Positions 17,005 through 26,213 are shown, counted from the first letter of the stretch. The stretch: 52,256 nucleotides of DNA from Gammaproteobacteria bacterium (GCA_018656865.1 JABHYO010000205.1:1-52256); one strand, 5' to 3'. Numbers and translations are program-made. The notes: a model not told the origin generated them from the letters alone.

Positions 17005-17607
17005 ATGTTGAACCGCTACGCAGTTACCTGGTGTGCGGTCTTCCTCGCGGTATTTATCTGGTCGGCTATCAGCCCAAAAGACCTCTTCACCTGGGTGTTA
17101 GAAGTCTCACCGGCCGTCATCGCCTTCGCACTCCTGCTCGCCACCTGGCGCAGGTTCCAATTTACACCGCTTGCCTACTGCCTGATCCTCATCCACTGCA
17201 TCATCCTGATGATCGGCGGACACTACACCTATGCAGAGGTGCCTCTTTTTGATGGCCTATTCGACATGTCGAGAAACAATTACGACAAGGTCGGCCATCT
17301 TGCCCAGGGATTTGTTCCCGCGATTGTCGCAAGAGAAGTTCTCATTAGAAACGAGGTTATTAAGGGGCGCTGGTGGCTTTCCCTGTTTGTAGTTTCCATC
17401 TGTCTGGGATTCAGTGCTTTTTACGAACTCATCGAATGGTGGGTGGCATTGATTTCAGAAACCGCTGCCGATGCCTTTCTAGGTACCCAGGGATACGAAT
17501 GGGATACACAGTCTGATATGGCTTTTGCACTTCTCGGCGCCATTTCTGCACTGATCCTTCTGTCTGGCTGGCACGACCGGCAAATTCGGAGCCTGGCAGA
17601 ATCATGA
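17005..17607 (+). CDS. DUF2238 (YjdF-like) inner-membrane protein
   Basis: A 200-residue protein with about six hydrophobic segments (residues about 5-25, 35-50, 55-75, 120-140 and 170-190 are clearest). It carries the family's conserved YDKVGHLAQGFVPA and FYELIEWW motifs and the TQGYEWDTQSDM segment. The conserved His, Glu and Asp residues in or near the membrane could bind metal, but the function of the family is not established. Its ATG follows the CoA-transferase stop without a gap, and its end overlaps the next gene by ATGA. Confidence 0.85.
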   Translation: MLNRYAVTWCAVFLAVFIWSAISPKDLFTWVLEVSPAVIAFALLLATWRRFQFTPLAYCLILIHCIILMIGGHYTYAEVPLFDGLFDMSRNNYDKVGHLAQGFVPAIVAREVLIRNEVIKGRWWLSLFVVSICLGFSAFYELIEWWVALISETAADAFLGTQGYEWDTQSDMAFALLGAISALILLSGWHDRQIRSLAES

Positions 17608-18740
17608 AGCCGACTACTCATCTGAGGAAGTGGGTAATGGGCTATATCATCAGCGACACACACCGAAACCTGGCCCGCCTCAGAGGTCGTCTGCGACGCA
17701 CCGGTAAACCGATTGTTCACTACTTTCACCAGGCTGACGATCCCTACAGCCATATGGCAGCCCAAAAGCTGGATCTATTGCGACAGCGATACGACGTCGA
17801 CTTTGAAACCCACCAGGTGTCGTCGCCGGACAAAGAATTTCAGGGAGATGCAAGTCGGTTCAAAGAATGGGCGCTGACCGATGCACGCAGTGTCGCCGCC
17901 TTCTATGGCACGGAGCTGCCGGATAAACTTGAAAAACCAAGCACAGACACTACAGAAGGCGATCTGCTTCGCAGAAGGTTGGGGCACTATCTGAGTGCTA
18001 CCTTTTTTTTCGAGGGCGAGTGGTACTGGGGTCTGGATCGGCTACATCATCTCGAACACAGGTTGATAGAACTCGGATTCTCCCAGGAACCTGGTGAGAT
18101 CTGCGTTCCGCGCCCTCGGCCAGAAGCCGCGACCGGAATCGACGCAAGCGGGATCACCCTGGAGTATTTCCCATCGTTGCGTAGCCCTTATACGGCTATC
18201 AGTTTCGACCGTACTATAGATCTGGCCAGGCGTTCCGGCGTTACGCTTCGATTACGCCCTGTGATGCCCATGATGATGCGGGGAATTCCCGCACCACGAA
18301 CCAAACAGCTCTATATCATGACGGACGCCAAACGGGAGGCAGACTACTACCATGTGGAATTCGGCCCCATCGTCGATCCCATTGGTGAACCGGTAAAACG
18401 CGCATTCGCTCTCCTGCCGTACATGCAGTCCCAGGGTAAAGAGGTTGAGTATTGTTCGAACTATCTCAAGGCTGCCTGGGCTGAAGGCCTTGATATTACA
18501 ACCGAGGATGGTTTGCGCGAGGTCGTCGAGCGGTCGGGTGCTAGCTGGGAAGCGGCAACAGCTCTGGGTTCCAGCTGGCAGCCATTGCTAGACGACAATG
18601 TTAACGACATGCTAGAGGCCGGCCTCTGGGGAGTCCCGAGTTTTAGGGTAAGCGGTGGCAACAACGATCAACCTTTCAGCTGCTGGGGACAGGATCGCCT
18701 TTGGCGCGTCGAGACGGAGATTAGCCGCCGATGCGCCTGA
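17604..18740 (+). CDS. Tandem DsbA-like / 2-hydroxychromene-2-carboxylate isomerase-like protein
   Basis: A 378-residue protein with two thioredoxin-fold halves of the DsbA/HCCA-isomerase type. The first has VHYFHQADDPYSHMAAQKL (about residues 38-56) and the second EYFPSLRSPYTAISFDRTI (about 190-208), which keeps the usual S-P-Y. The C-terminal LWGVPSFRV and CWGQDRLW are typical HCCA-isomerase features. No CxxC is present, so it is not a thiol oxidase; a GST-kappa-like or isomerase role is more likely. Such duplications are less common than the single-domain form. It overlaps DUF2238 by ATGA, as the last gene of the CoA-transferase operon. Confidence 0.78.
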   Translation: MKPTTHLRKWVMGYIISDTHRNLARLRGRLRRTGKPIVHYFHQADDPYSHMAAQKLDLLRQRYDVDFETHQVSSPDKEFQGDASRFKEWALTDARSVAAFYGTELPDKLEKPSTDTTEGDLLRRRLGHYLSATFFFEGEWYWGLDRLHHLEHRLIELGFSQEPGEICVPRPRPEAATGIDASGITLEYFPSLRSPYTAISFDRTIDLARRSGVTLRLRPVMPMMMRGIPAPRTKQLYIMTDAKREADYYHVEFGPIVDPIGEPVKRAFALLPYMQSQGKEVEYCSNYLKAAWAEGLDITTEDGLREVVERSGASWEAATALGSSWQPLLDDNVNDMLEAGLWGVPSFRVSGGNNDQPFSCWGQDRLWRVETEISRRCA

Positions 18741-18812
18741 ATCAGGTCACCGATACTTGAGTCCACCGGCTTCATCCGAAACAATGGCACTCTTTACCCG
18801 GGGACATTTGCC

Positions 18813-19880
18813 ATGAAAAAGTTCTTCATCTATCTCCTCCTGGCCCTGGTTGCGCTGGGTGGCCTGCTCAGGTTTTCCATTGAGTTCCAGGGACCCCAGA
18901 ATTTGGCAATGAAACTGCTCGCCAGTTTCAGCATGCAGAGGGTAGCGGATGGTCTACCCAATCCTGACAGTCTTCGGATTTTTATATGTGGCAGCGCTAG
19001 CCCACTCGGTCAAAGCGACAGAGCCCAGTCATGCATTGCCGTACTGACACCAAAGCACTTTTATATTGTTGACTCGGGGGCTGCTTCCACCGCCAACGTG
19101 ACGAATGCGCAGCTACCTATGGCAAGGCTACAGGGTGTCTTTTTAACCCATTTCCATTCGGACCATATCGCCGAGCTCTATGAGCTCAATCTCAACTCCT
19201 GGGTTCTGGGTCGGCCGGAGCCTCTCAGAGTCTATGGTCCAAAGGGGGTGAGAAGGATCGTTGCTGGTGTAAACGACACCTATGAGCTGGACCGGAGCTA
19301 CCGTATTGAACATCATGGCGAAGACCTGCTCAGACCCGAGCTAGGTGAACTCAATCACAAGACCATAAAAGCCGGTGTCATCCTCGAGGACGGCGATCTT
19401 AAGGTTACCGCGTATGCCGCCGATCATGATCCGGTCAATCCCGCAGTTGGCTACCGTTTTGACTATCGAGGCAGGAGTGTCGTTATATCCGGCGACAGCA
19501 ATGTTACCGGCAGCACCCGGCGAATTGCGGCCAATACCGATCTGCTGCTTCACGATGCCCTGTCACAGCCGGTGATGAAAAAACTGTCCGAAAGCGCTTC
19601 ACAAGCCGGGTTGAGCCGTATGTCGAAGATCATGGACGACGTTCTCGACTACCACGCCTCAACGACTTCACTGGTAAAACTCGGGAGCGAGGTCGACATC
19701 GATATGGTCGCCTTTTATCACCTAGTACCTGTACCTGCGAATGTCATTGTCGAACAGTTCTTTTTAAGGGACCTGCCGGAGAATTTTGTCCTTGCAGACG
19801 ACGGCGACTGGTTTGAGCTGCCCGCAGACTCAGATGAAATCAAGATCACAACAAACGGGATACTAAACACCTTTCAGTAA
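18813..19880 (+). CDS. Membrane-anchored MBL-fold metallo-hydrolase (RNase Z/arylsulfatase-like)
   Basis: A 355-residue protein with an N-terminal hydrophobic segment (residues about 4-21), either a signal peptide or a membrane anchor. The metallo-beta-lactamase core shows LTHFHSDHI (H113, H115, D117, H118), H205 in AADHDPVNPAVGYRF, D229 in VVISGDSN and a late FYHL histidine, so both metal sites look complete. The layout resembles tRNase Z-type and alkyl/aryl hydrolases, but export makes tRNA processing unlikely. The substrate is unknown. The adjacent genes are not obviously linked. Confidence 0.83.
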   Translation: MKKFFIYLLLALVALGGLLRFSIEFQGPQNLAMKLLASFSMQRVADGLPNPDSLRIFICGSASPLGQSDRAQSCIAVLTPKHFYIVDSGAASTANVTNAQLPMARLQGVFLTHFHSDHIAELYELNLNSWVLGRPEPLRVYGPKGVRRIVAGVNDTYELDRSYRIEHHGEDLLRPELGELNHKTIKAGVILEDGDLKVTAYAADHDPVNPAVGYRFDYRGRSVVISGDSNVTGSTRRIAANTDLLLHDALSQPVMKKLSESASQAGLSRMSKIMDDVLDYHASTTSLVKLGSEVDIDMVAFYHLVPVPANVIVEQFFLRDLPENFVLADDGDWFELPADSDEIKITTNGILNTFQ

Positions 19881-20010
19881 GGACAGCTCCACGGCTCCGA
19901 GTCGGATGAGAACTATTCGGGCAAATTCGACAACCAGACCCAGGGATTGCCAAAGCCGCCGTCAGCCGATGTACCAACACGATGAATGGCCGCATATCAA
20001 AAGTCACAGG

Positions 20011-20019
20011 TGCTATGAT
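20011..20019 (+). promoter_or_regulatory. Extended -10 promoter before the lipoprotein methyltransferase
   Basis: TGC-TATGAT matches an extended -10 element, 25 bp before the ATG at 20045. No good -35 is seen, as is usual for this promoter class. AAGGGGAGAAG supplies the ribosome site. Confidence 0.4.
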
Positions 20020-20044
20020 CCTTGAAACGATAAGGGGAGAAGTC

Positions 20045-20812
20045 ATGCGAATATTCCTGGTCATCGCGGTTACGCTCATTGTTTCCGGCTGCGCATCCCA
20101 AGGTCCAAGTGACGAATACCTGCAGTCGTTAGCAGCAGTAGCCGTTAGCAATCCTGCACGCAGTGAAGTAGATCGACAACTCGACGCAAAAAGGAAACCT
20201 GCTGAAGTTCTCGGGTTTTTTCGAACCCGGCCAGGAATGAAGGTTCTCGATGTCTTCGGCGGTGGCGGTTACTACACGGAAATCCTGAGCTACCTGGTTG
20301 GTGACAGCGGCGCGGTGACACTCTACAACAACAACCCCTGGAATCAGTTTGTTAAAGATCAGGTTGCCGCCCGCCTCAAGGACAACCGCCTGCCAAATGC
20401 TTCCGCGTTGACGGTTGAACCCGAAGGTCTCGGGCAGGTAACAGAACAGTACGACGCGGCGATATTCATCCTCGGCATGCACGACATTTATTACGAGGAC
20501 AATGCCAATGGCTGGCCTGCTATTGATGTCCGAGCATTCCTGCTGGATATTCACCGTCTCATTCGCCCCGGCGGTATCCTTGGCATCATCGATCACAACG
20601 CGCAGTCAGGCTCAGACCCTGAGATCGTCGGAAAAACCCTGCACCGGGTCGACCCGGCCAGAGTGATCTCCGACCTCGAAGCCATTGGATTTTCACTCGA
20701 GGCTAAGTCCAACATTCTCCGAAACCCCGGTGACGATCTGACCGGGCTCGTCTTCGCGAAAGAATTGCGCTGGCAGACAGACCGCAGCGTCCTAAGGTTC
20801 AGACGAAAGTAA
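20045..20812 (+). CDS. Class I SAM-dependent methyltransferase with lipoprotein signal
   Basis: About 255 residues from the ATG preceded by AAGGGGAGAAG; the frame is open 63 bp further upstream but without a ribosome site. Residues 1-16 form a lipoprotein signal with lipobox IVSGC. The rest is a Rossmann methyltransferase: motif I KVLDVFGGGGYYTEIL (about 66-81), a DAAIFILGMHDIYY strand (motif IV region) and RPGGILGIIDHNA. A related secreted group with this GGGGYYTE signature exists in proteobacteria; the substrate is not known. Export is odd because SAM is cytoplasmic. Confidence 0.82.
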   Translation: MRIFLVIAVTLIVSGCASQGPSDEYLQSLAAVAVSNPARSEVDRQLDAKRKPAEVLGFFRTRPGMKVLDVFGGGGYYTEILSYLVGDSGAVTLYNNNPWNQFVKDQVAARLKDNRLPNASALTVEPEGLGQVTEQYDAAIFILGMHDIYYEDNANGWPAIDVRAFLLDIHRLIRPGGILGIIDHNAQSGSDPEIVGKTLHRVDPARVISDLEAIGFSLEAKSNILRNPGDDLTGLVFAKELRWQTDRSVLRFRRK

Positions 20813-21020
20813 ACTTATTAGCCAGGGTACATCGATCAATCTCACACTGCTCGAAACGCTGGACGAAGAAGAGGTTAAGGCAATTAGTGTCTTCGAAGAA
20901 GTTGGGCTTCAAGTCAGACCCCCTGCCCAGATCCGCCTGTCAATTCCTTACATTTTCGCCACACAAAATGGGATATCATTTGCTAACTTAAGCTTTCCCA
21001 CGGTCGAGACAAGAACATGA
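20796..21020 (+). other. Open, coding-like frame without a start codon (possible gene remnant)
   Basis: The 204-bp gap between the methyltransferase and OmpA genes has one frame with no stop for 74 codons, ending at a TGA that overlaps the next ATG. It reads like protein (TLLETLDEEEVKAISVFEEV) but has no ATG, GTG or TTG. It may be a decayed gene or chance. TATCAT at 20974-20979 is a possible -10 for the OmpA gene. Confidence 0.25.
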
Positions 21021-21922
21021 AAAGAGCCCTTCTCCTCATCATCACAACGTCGCTGCTGGTTTCCGGCTGCGCCACAGTCAGAGAAAATCGCAACTACTGC
21101 ATCGCCGCAGGTGCTGTCGCTGGCGCTCTGGCAGCCGGAATCGCCGAAGACGACAACGAATCGGATGCGGCACTCGGCGGCGCCGTTGTCGGCGGTGCAA
21201 TTGCCTGGCTGGTCTGTCGAACTGATTCCGATGGCGATGGCGTCGTCGACGACAAAGACAGTTGCGCCATGACGCCAAGCGGAGTCACCGTCGACAAGCG
21301 CGGCTGCGCACTGGACAGTGATGGAGATGGCATCAGTGATCATGAAGATGCCTGTCCCAATACCGAAGCCGGAGCGCCAATTGACAATCGAGGCTGCGAT
21401 CGGGATTCAGATAAAGATGGTGTGCGCGACGATCACGATGCCTGCCCCAATACCCCGAGAGGAACCAACGTCGACAATCGGGGGTGTGCCCTCGATGGCG
21501 ATCGGGATGGTGTTGTCGATGCCCGGGACAGCTGTCCTGACACTGAAGCTGGCAAATCCGTTGATAACAAGGGATGTCATGTCATGTTTAGCCTGACTGG
21601 CGTCAATTTTGACTATGACAGCGACAATCTGACTGATGCGGCCAAGGACAAGCTGCATGAAACGATCCATTCATTGCAGCAGCAACCAAATATTTCGGTT
21701 CGAATCGAAGGCCATACCGACAATGTCGGATCAGACGAGTACAACCTGAGCCTGTCGAAACAGCGTGCGAACGCGGTCCGGGACCTTCTCATCAACGAAG
21801 GTATCCGCGCCCGCAGGTTGACTGTCCAGGGTTATGGGGAAAACAGCCCCGTAGCGACCAACGATACGGAATCTGGCCGCGCACAGAATCGACGTGTCGA
21901 TTTTGTAGTGACGGACAACTAA
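21017..21922 (+). CDS. OmpA-family lipoprotein with TSP3 calcium-binding repeats
   Basis: A 301-residue protein with lipobox LVSGC (C18), then a glycine-zipper-like segment (about 30-66). Four thrombospondin type 3 repeats follow (about 69-187), each with D-x-D-x-D-G-V/I and a C-P-x-T half, which should bind Ca2+. The C-terminal OmpA domain (about 190-301) has D235 in EGHTDNVGSD and R250 in SLSKQR, the 15-residue-spaced pair that binds diaminopimelate in peptidoglycan, plus GRAQNRRVDF. It likely tethers the outer membrane to the cell wall. A terminator hairpin follows at once. Confidence 0.93.
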   Translation: MKRALLLIITTSLLVSGCATVRENRNYCIAAGAVAGALAAGIAEDDNESDAALGGAVVGGAIAWLVCRTDSDGDGVVDDKDSCAMTPSGVTVDKRGCALDSDGDGISDHEDACPNTEAGAPIDNRGCDRDSDKDGVRDDHDACPNTPRGTNVDNRGCALDGDRDGVVDARDSCPDTEAGKSVDNKGCHVMFSLTGVNFDYDSDNLTDAAKDKLHETIHSLQQQPNISVRIEGHTDNVGSDEYNLSLSKQRANAVRDLLINEGIRARRLTVQGYGENSPVATNDTESGRAQNRRVDFVVTDN

Positions 21923-21939
21923 AACCTGCACGGTTTTTT
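21921..21939 (+). terminator. Intrinsic terminator after the OmpA-family gene
   Basis: AAAACC (21921-21926) and GGTTTT (21932-21937) pair around TGCAC and run into TTTTTT. The stem starts inside the TAA stop codon. It is AT-rich but has the right shape and U-tract. Confidence 0.5.
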
Positions 21940-21984
21940 ACTCTGACCAGGAATTCCGATACATTTCGTTGATCGCAAAAAGAG

Positions 21985-23034
21985 ATGACCGAAATGACGG
22001 AAACACCGGAAGGCTACAATGTCGAAGCGGTGGAGACATGGATTACGGAAAACATTCCATCCCTGTCCCCGCCCTTCGAGTGGCTTCGTCTTGAAGGCGG
22101 CCATTCCAACCTGACCTACAAGCTGACCGATATGGCAGGTAACGAGGCAGTTATCCGCCGACCGCCACAGGGTCAGTTACTACCCCAGGCACATGATATG
22201 GGCCGCGAATGGGCTCTTATTTCAGCGCTCGGCCCAACGCCCGTGCCTGTACCCGCCGCCCTTGGCTTCTGCGAAAGTCCGGATGTGACCGGTGCCTGGT
22301 TCTACGTCATGGGCTGTATTAATGGGCGACCACTCTATAACAACGAAGAAACCGAAGACTGGGTTCCGGAAGACAAGCGCATTGAACTGGCGAACTCTTT
22401 CGTGGACGTGTTGGCGGATCTGCACGATGTGGATCCGGTAGAGGTTGGCCTTGAAGACCTCGGCAAGCACGACAGTTATGTCGCGAGACAGTTGAAGACC
22501 TGGTACCGGTCCTGGACAAGTTCCGTCAAGGGTGCTGACTATGACGATCCGAGAGCGCATGAACTGCAGCAGTTCTTTCTCGACAACCTGCCTGACCAGG
22601 GACCGATTAGGGTAGTGCACGGGGACTACGGTCTGCACAACTGCCTGACAGGTCCTGACTCCACCGTAGCGGCCGTCGTTGACTGGGAAATATCCACCCT
22701 CGGCGACCCGTTGGCAGACCTTGCCTATGCGCTAAATTCTTTCCCAGACCCCAACGATCAGATTCCGATTCCTCCAGAAGCTGCAACGGCAGTACCGGGA
22801 TTCCCTACCCGTACCCAGATGGCCGCTAGGTATGCAGACCGGACGGGTCGTGATATCTCAAGGCTCGATTACTACTATGGTTTCAACCGATGGAAGACCG
22901 CCTGCATCGTTCACGGCGTCTATGCTCGCTATATGGAAGGCAAAAAAAGCAGTGATGGTATTGACCTCGTTCACATGCGGACCCGCATCGACGGCGCCCT
23001 GACTTTATCGGCTCAGGCCGTCAACCGGCTATAA
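21985..23034 (+). CDS. APH-type phosphotransferase (ACAD10/11 N-domain-like)
   Basis: A 349-residue kinase-like protein. The nucleotide-binding part has EGGHSNLTYKL and the VIRRPPQG lysine-containing strand. The catalytic loop is VHGDYGLHNCL with the catalytic Asp, and VVDWEISTLGDPLADLAYAL holds the metal-binding Asp. This signature fits the phosphotransferase family related to the N-terminal domain of ACAD10/11, whose human members phosphorylate 4-hydroxyacyl-CoAs. A role in hydroxy-acyl-CoA breakdown fits the enoyl-CoA hydratase and CoA-transferase in the window, but this is inference. Confidence 0.9.
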   Translation: MTEMTETPEGYNVEAVETWITENIPSLSPPFEWLRLEGGHSNLTYKLTDMAGNEAVIRRPPQGQLLPQAHDMGREWALISALGPTPVPVPAALGFCESPDVTGAWFYVMGCINGRPLYNNEETEDWVPEDKRIELANSFVDVLADLHDVDPVEVGLEDLGKHDSYVARQLKTWYRSWTSSVKGADYDDPRAHELQQFFLDNLPDQGPIRVVHGDYGLHNCLTGPDSTVAAVVDWEISTLGDPLADLAYALNSFPDPNDQIPIPPEAATAVPGFPTRTQMAARYADRTGRDISRLDYYYGFNRWKTACIVHGVYARYMEGKKSSDGIDLVHMRTRIDGALTLSAQAVNRL

Positions 23035-23131
23035 CAGAGCCGCCGTCGGCCCCAAAAAGATTTTGATCTGGTTCCTCCGATTGAGTTCATCTCGTCCTGG
23101 CAGCCGGTCCGCAAAGACGTATCATTACGGA

Positions 23132-24271
23132 ATGTCCACCATCCAACAAATTTCGATATATCTGCTCCTGCTCCTGGGTTCTGTACAGCTCGCGGCCAGC
23201 CCCATGTCAGATCTCGCCAGGACCGGAACTCACTATCGCCTGCTCGGTGATTTTGAAAATGCGGCGACCGTAGAGAGAAAACTGATCGCAGAGGCAAATA
23301 GTCCAATCGGGCACGTGTTTGCAATCAACACCATCATCACCCATCTAACCTGGGATGAGACCGAAACAACCTATGATGAAGCGTTGCTGCATCATGCAGG
23401 GAAGGTTCTGAACTGGTGTGAAGCCGAACTGGCAGGTGACAGGAATTATGCCACTGCCTACCACTACTGCGGACAGGCCAGTTTCGCCCTCAGCTACCAC
23501 TATGGGTTGAAAGGGCAGTACTTCAAGGCAGGCCAGCTTGGCACAAGAACAATCGAATATCTGGAATCAGCCCTGGCCACAGATCCGACACTGACAGATG
23601 CAAAGATGCATCTGGGCGTTGCCTATTACGCGGCAGACAACCTTCCACCATTTATCAGGATGTTCAGCCGGTTTCTCTGGTTCGTCCCAAGCGGCAATTC
23701 AGAGAAAAGCCTGCCCTATCTGCTGGAGGTGGTCGAACACGGAGACCAGTATCCGGATGTTGCTCGATACATCTACAGCACTTTGCTGATGGAAGATGAA
23801 GCACGCAGGCCCAGCGCCCGCGAACAGTTGCAAACTCTTGTGGACCGATATCCTGGCAACGCTCGATTTCAACTACGTTTGATCTCACTCCTGTTAACAG
23901 AGGGTGAATTTAATAAAACACTGCAGATTGCCCGTTCGTACCTGGATAACGATCCAATCGAACCAGAACTCAGCCTTGCCCGAATCTGGATGGCGCGCGC
24001 ATACCTCGGTCTGGGTAACCACGAGCTGGCTGACCGGATGTTCCAAAAAATTGATCCACTATTCGGTAAATCCGATCAAGATCTCCCTGGCTGGAGTATC
24101 GCCTGGCATATGCTCACCGATGGCCAGTTACAGGATTTGCGTGGCCGGCGTCGACTGGCACGAGAAACCTATGCCGGGATTCTTGCGTTGGCAAAATCGA
24201 CCTACGTTAACCAGGTCATCCTCGACGCAGCCCGCGCCGGGCTCCTGAAACCTTATCGACTCGCGCCTTGA
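23132..24271 (+). CDS. Secreted TPR-like repeat protein
   Basis: About 379 residues from the ATG at 23132, which gives a clean signal peptide (ISIYLLLLLGSVQLAAS); an ATG 69 bp upstream would bury it. The mature part is all-helical with tetratricopeptide-like pairs, for example YCGQASFALSYHYGLKGQYFKAG, ALATDPTLTDAKMHLGVAYY and ARIWMARAYLGLGNHELADRMF. It is probably a periplasmic scaffold. It overlaps the glycosyltransferase gene by TTGA, so the two are coupled; the partner suggests a cell-envelope or glycan role. Confidence 0.75.
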   Translation: MSTIQQISIYLLLLLGSVQLAASPMSDLARTGTHYRLLGDFENAATVERKLIAEANSPIGHVFAINTIITHLTWDETETTYDEALLHHAGKVLNWCEAELAGDRNYATAYHYCGQASFALSYHYGLKGQYFKAGQLGTRTIEYLESALATDPTLTDAKMHLGVAYYAADNLPPFIRMFSRFLWFVPSGNSEKSLPYLLEVVEHGDQYPDVARYIYSTLLMEDEARRPSAREQLQTLVDRYPGNARFQLRLISLLLTEGEFNKTLQIARSYLDNDPIEPELSLARIWMARAYLGLGNHELADRMFQKIDPLFGKSDQDLPGWSIAWHMLTDGQLQDLRGRRRLARETYAGILALAKSTYVNQVILDAARAGLLKPYRLAP

Positions 24272-25278
24272 TTCTTTCCGTCATCATTCCAACCCTGAAT
24301 GAGCAGAGCAACATCGAAAGGTTACTGGCGGAATTGGCTGCACAGAAAGGTATAGACGCTGAAATCATAGTCGCAGACGGTGGTTCAACCGATGCAACCC
24401 GACAAATTGTCAAAGCCTCCACAGCGCTCCTGGCAACAACAGATGCCGGTCGCGGCAGACAAATGAATGCAGGTGCAGAAGCAGCCAGTGGTATCTACCT
24501 GCTGTTTCTACACGCGGACAGCAGCCTTTGTCAGCCTCACCAGCTTGCTGACGCCATATCAATGATGGAACACACATCAGGCGAGTCCATCGCAGGGCAC
24601 TACCGCATGGTATTCGATACGGATGATTCAGGACTTCATCGATCCCTGAGGTACTACGAAGAAAAAACCTGCCTGAACCGGCCAGGTACCTGGAATGGGG
24701 ATCAGGGGCTCATGATCGAGAGGAAATTGTTCCGCCTGATCGGGGGGTTTTCCGAACGACATGCCTTCCTTGAGGACCAGGAATTCGGTCGTCGCTTTCA
24801 ATCAGTTGGTCGATTCATCACCTTCCCGGACACAATTAGAACCAGCGCCCGTCGTTTTGAGCAGGAAGGGTTTAAAGGGAGAGTCATCCTCAACACACTG
24901 ATTATGGGAATGTTTGAGTTGCGTCTGGATGCTTTCTTCGAAAGCGCACCGGCAATCTACCAGGCCAATGGTGGCGGCCGGCTGACACTGCTGCCTTTTT
25001 TTCGCCTCGTCAGGAAATCAGTCTTTAATCAAGGTGCATTGACTGGTTTCGCTCGCTGCTATGCTATCGGAAGATATGCGACCCAGAACCTGTGGCAGCT
25101 TTCCTTCTGGCGCGGGCTGAAATCAGGCACGCAAGACAGGGCGCTGAAACGACATGATCAGTACGTCAGACCCCTGCTTTACAACCCGGTTGGATATTTC
25201 CTCAGCTGTCTCATCATAGTTATCTGGTTTCATCTGACGGAACTGGTGCTTCTCACTGATCGAACCGCTCCCGAGTAG
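24268..25278 (+). CDS. Family 2 glycosyltransferase (TIGR04283-like)
   Basis: A 336-residue GT-A protein. VIIPTLNEQSNIERLL (residues about 5-20), IIVADGGSTDATRQIV and GRGRQMNAGAEAASG are typical of the rSAM/selenodomain-associated transferase 2 group (TIGR04283), and FLHADSS holds the DxD-like metal site. Residues after about 230 form a longer tail than usual with one or two hydrophobic segments near the C-terminus, so it may be membrane-bound. The TTG start overlaps the TPR gene stop. The sugar and acceptor are unknown. Confidence 0.82.
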   Translation: MILSVIIPTLNEQSNIERLLAELAAQKGIDAEIIVADGGSTDATRQIVKASTALLATTDAGRGRQMNAGAEAASGIYLLFLHADSSLCQPHQLADAISMMEHTSGESIAGHYRMVFDTDDSGLHRSLRYYEEKTCLNRPGTWNGDQGLMIERKLFRLIGGFSERHAFLEDQEFGRRFQSVGRFITFPDTIRTSARRFEQEGFKGRVILNTLIMGMFELRLDAFFESAPAIYQANGGGRLTLLPFFRLVRKSVFNQGALTGFARCYAIGRYATQNLWQLSFWRGLKSGTQDRALKRHDQYVRPLLYNPVGYFLSCLIIVIWFHLTELVLLTDRTAPE

Positions 25279-25330
25279 CCCTCGCCGGAGTTATACCTTT
25301 ACAATGCGTGCTTTTAATCTCGGAGCCACC

Positions 25331-26119
25331 ATGGACTACGAAACACTGATTTTCGACAAAACCGACAACGTCGCCACGATAACTCTGAACCGACCCGATT
25401 CAGCCAACGCGCTTGACCTGACCATGGCCCGTGAACTCGTCGATGTCTCGATTCACTGTGATGAAGCTGACGATGTGCGAGCCGTCGTTATCCGGGGACA
25501 GGGTAAACTCTTCTGTGCCGGGGGAGACCTTTCAATAATGGCTGAGGCTGGCGACGGGGCCCCAGAGGTGATCAAAAGGATGGCCGGAGATCTCCATGTG
25601 GCACTTTCGCGTTTCAATCGCATGAACGCGCCTGTGATCGCTGCCGTTAACGGCACCGCGGGGGGCGCCGGATTCAGCATGGCCGTGGCGACAGATCTTG
25701 CCATTGCCGTCGACACTGCCAAATTCGTCATGGCTTATACCAATGCAGGACTGTCTCCCGATGGCAGTTCGTCCTACTTCCTGCCAAGACGTATCGGCGA
25801 TCGTCGCGCGCGTGAACTAATGCTGACAAACCGTATGCTGAGCGCTGAAGAAGCCCTCAACTGGGGAATCGTCAATCAGGTCACTACAGCTGAAGAATTT
25901 GACGATGCGGTCACAAAACTGGCTACGATGCTCGCAAACGGGCCCACGCTGGCCTACGGTCAGGTGAAAGCACTGCTGAACGGTTCCTTCGACAACGGGC
26001 TTGAGACCCAAATGGAGTTCGAGACCAGGGGAATAGCGGACATGGCTCGAACAGAGGATGGCCGGGAAGGCATCGCCGCCTTTCTAGAGAAGAGAAAACC
26101 TGACTTCAAAGGTAGATAA
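25331..26119 (+). CDS. Enoyl-CoA hydratase/isomerase family protein
   Basis: About 262 residues from the ATG that follows GGAG. The crotonase fold is shown by GKLFCAGGDLSIM (first oxyanion-hole segment, about residues 59-71) and AVNGTAGGAGFSMAVATDLAIA (second, about 101-122). TNAGLSPDGSSSYFLPRRIG carries the region of the catalytic Glu, but the second position reads D-G-S, as in isomerase or hydrolase members rather than classic hydratases. It acts on an acyl-CoA in the cytoplasm. Confidence 0.9.
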   Translation: MDYETLIFDKTDNVATITLNRPDSANALDLTMARELVDVSIHCDEADDVRAVVIRGQGKLFCAGGDLSIMAEAGDGAPEVIKRMAGDLHVALSRFNRMNAPVIAAVNGTAGGAGFSMAVATDLAIAVDTAKFVMAYTNAGLSPDGSSSYFLPRRIGDRRARELMLTNRMLSAEEALNWGIVNQVTTAEEFDDAVTKLATMLANGPTLAYGQVKALLNGSFDNGLETQMEFETRGIADMARTEDGREGIAAFLEKRKPDFKGR

Positions 26120-26213
26120 ACAGGCCTTTTCGGCTTACAACGCCGCCAGCCGTGACATAAGGGCAGCCTATTGCCGCCCATTTCCGGGTCATGCGAAGCG
26201 ATACACTTTCCTC

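Noticed and set aside
21220-21590. Tandem DNA repeat or mobile element in the OmpA gene
   Set aside because: The periodicity is explained by four TSP3 protein repeats.
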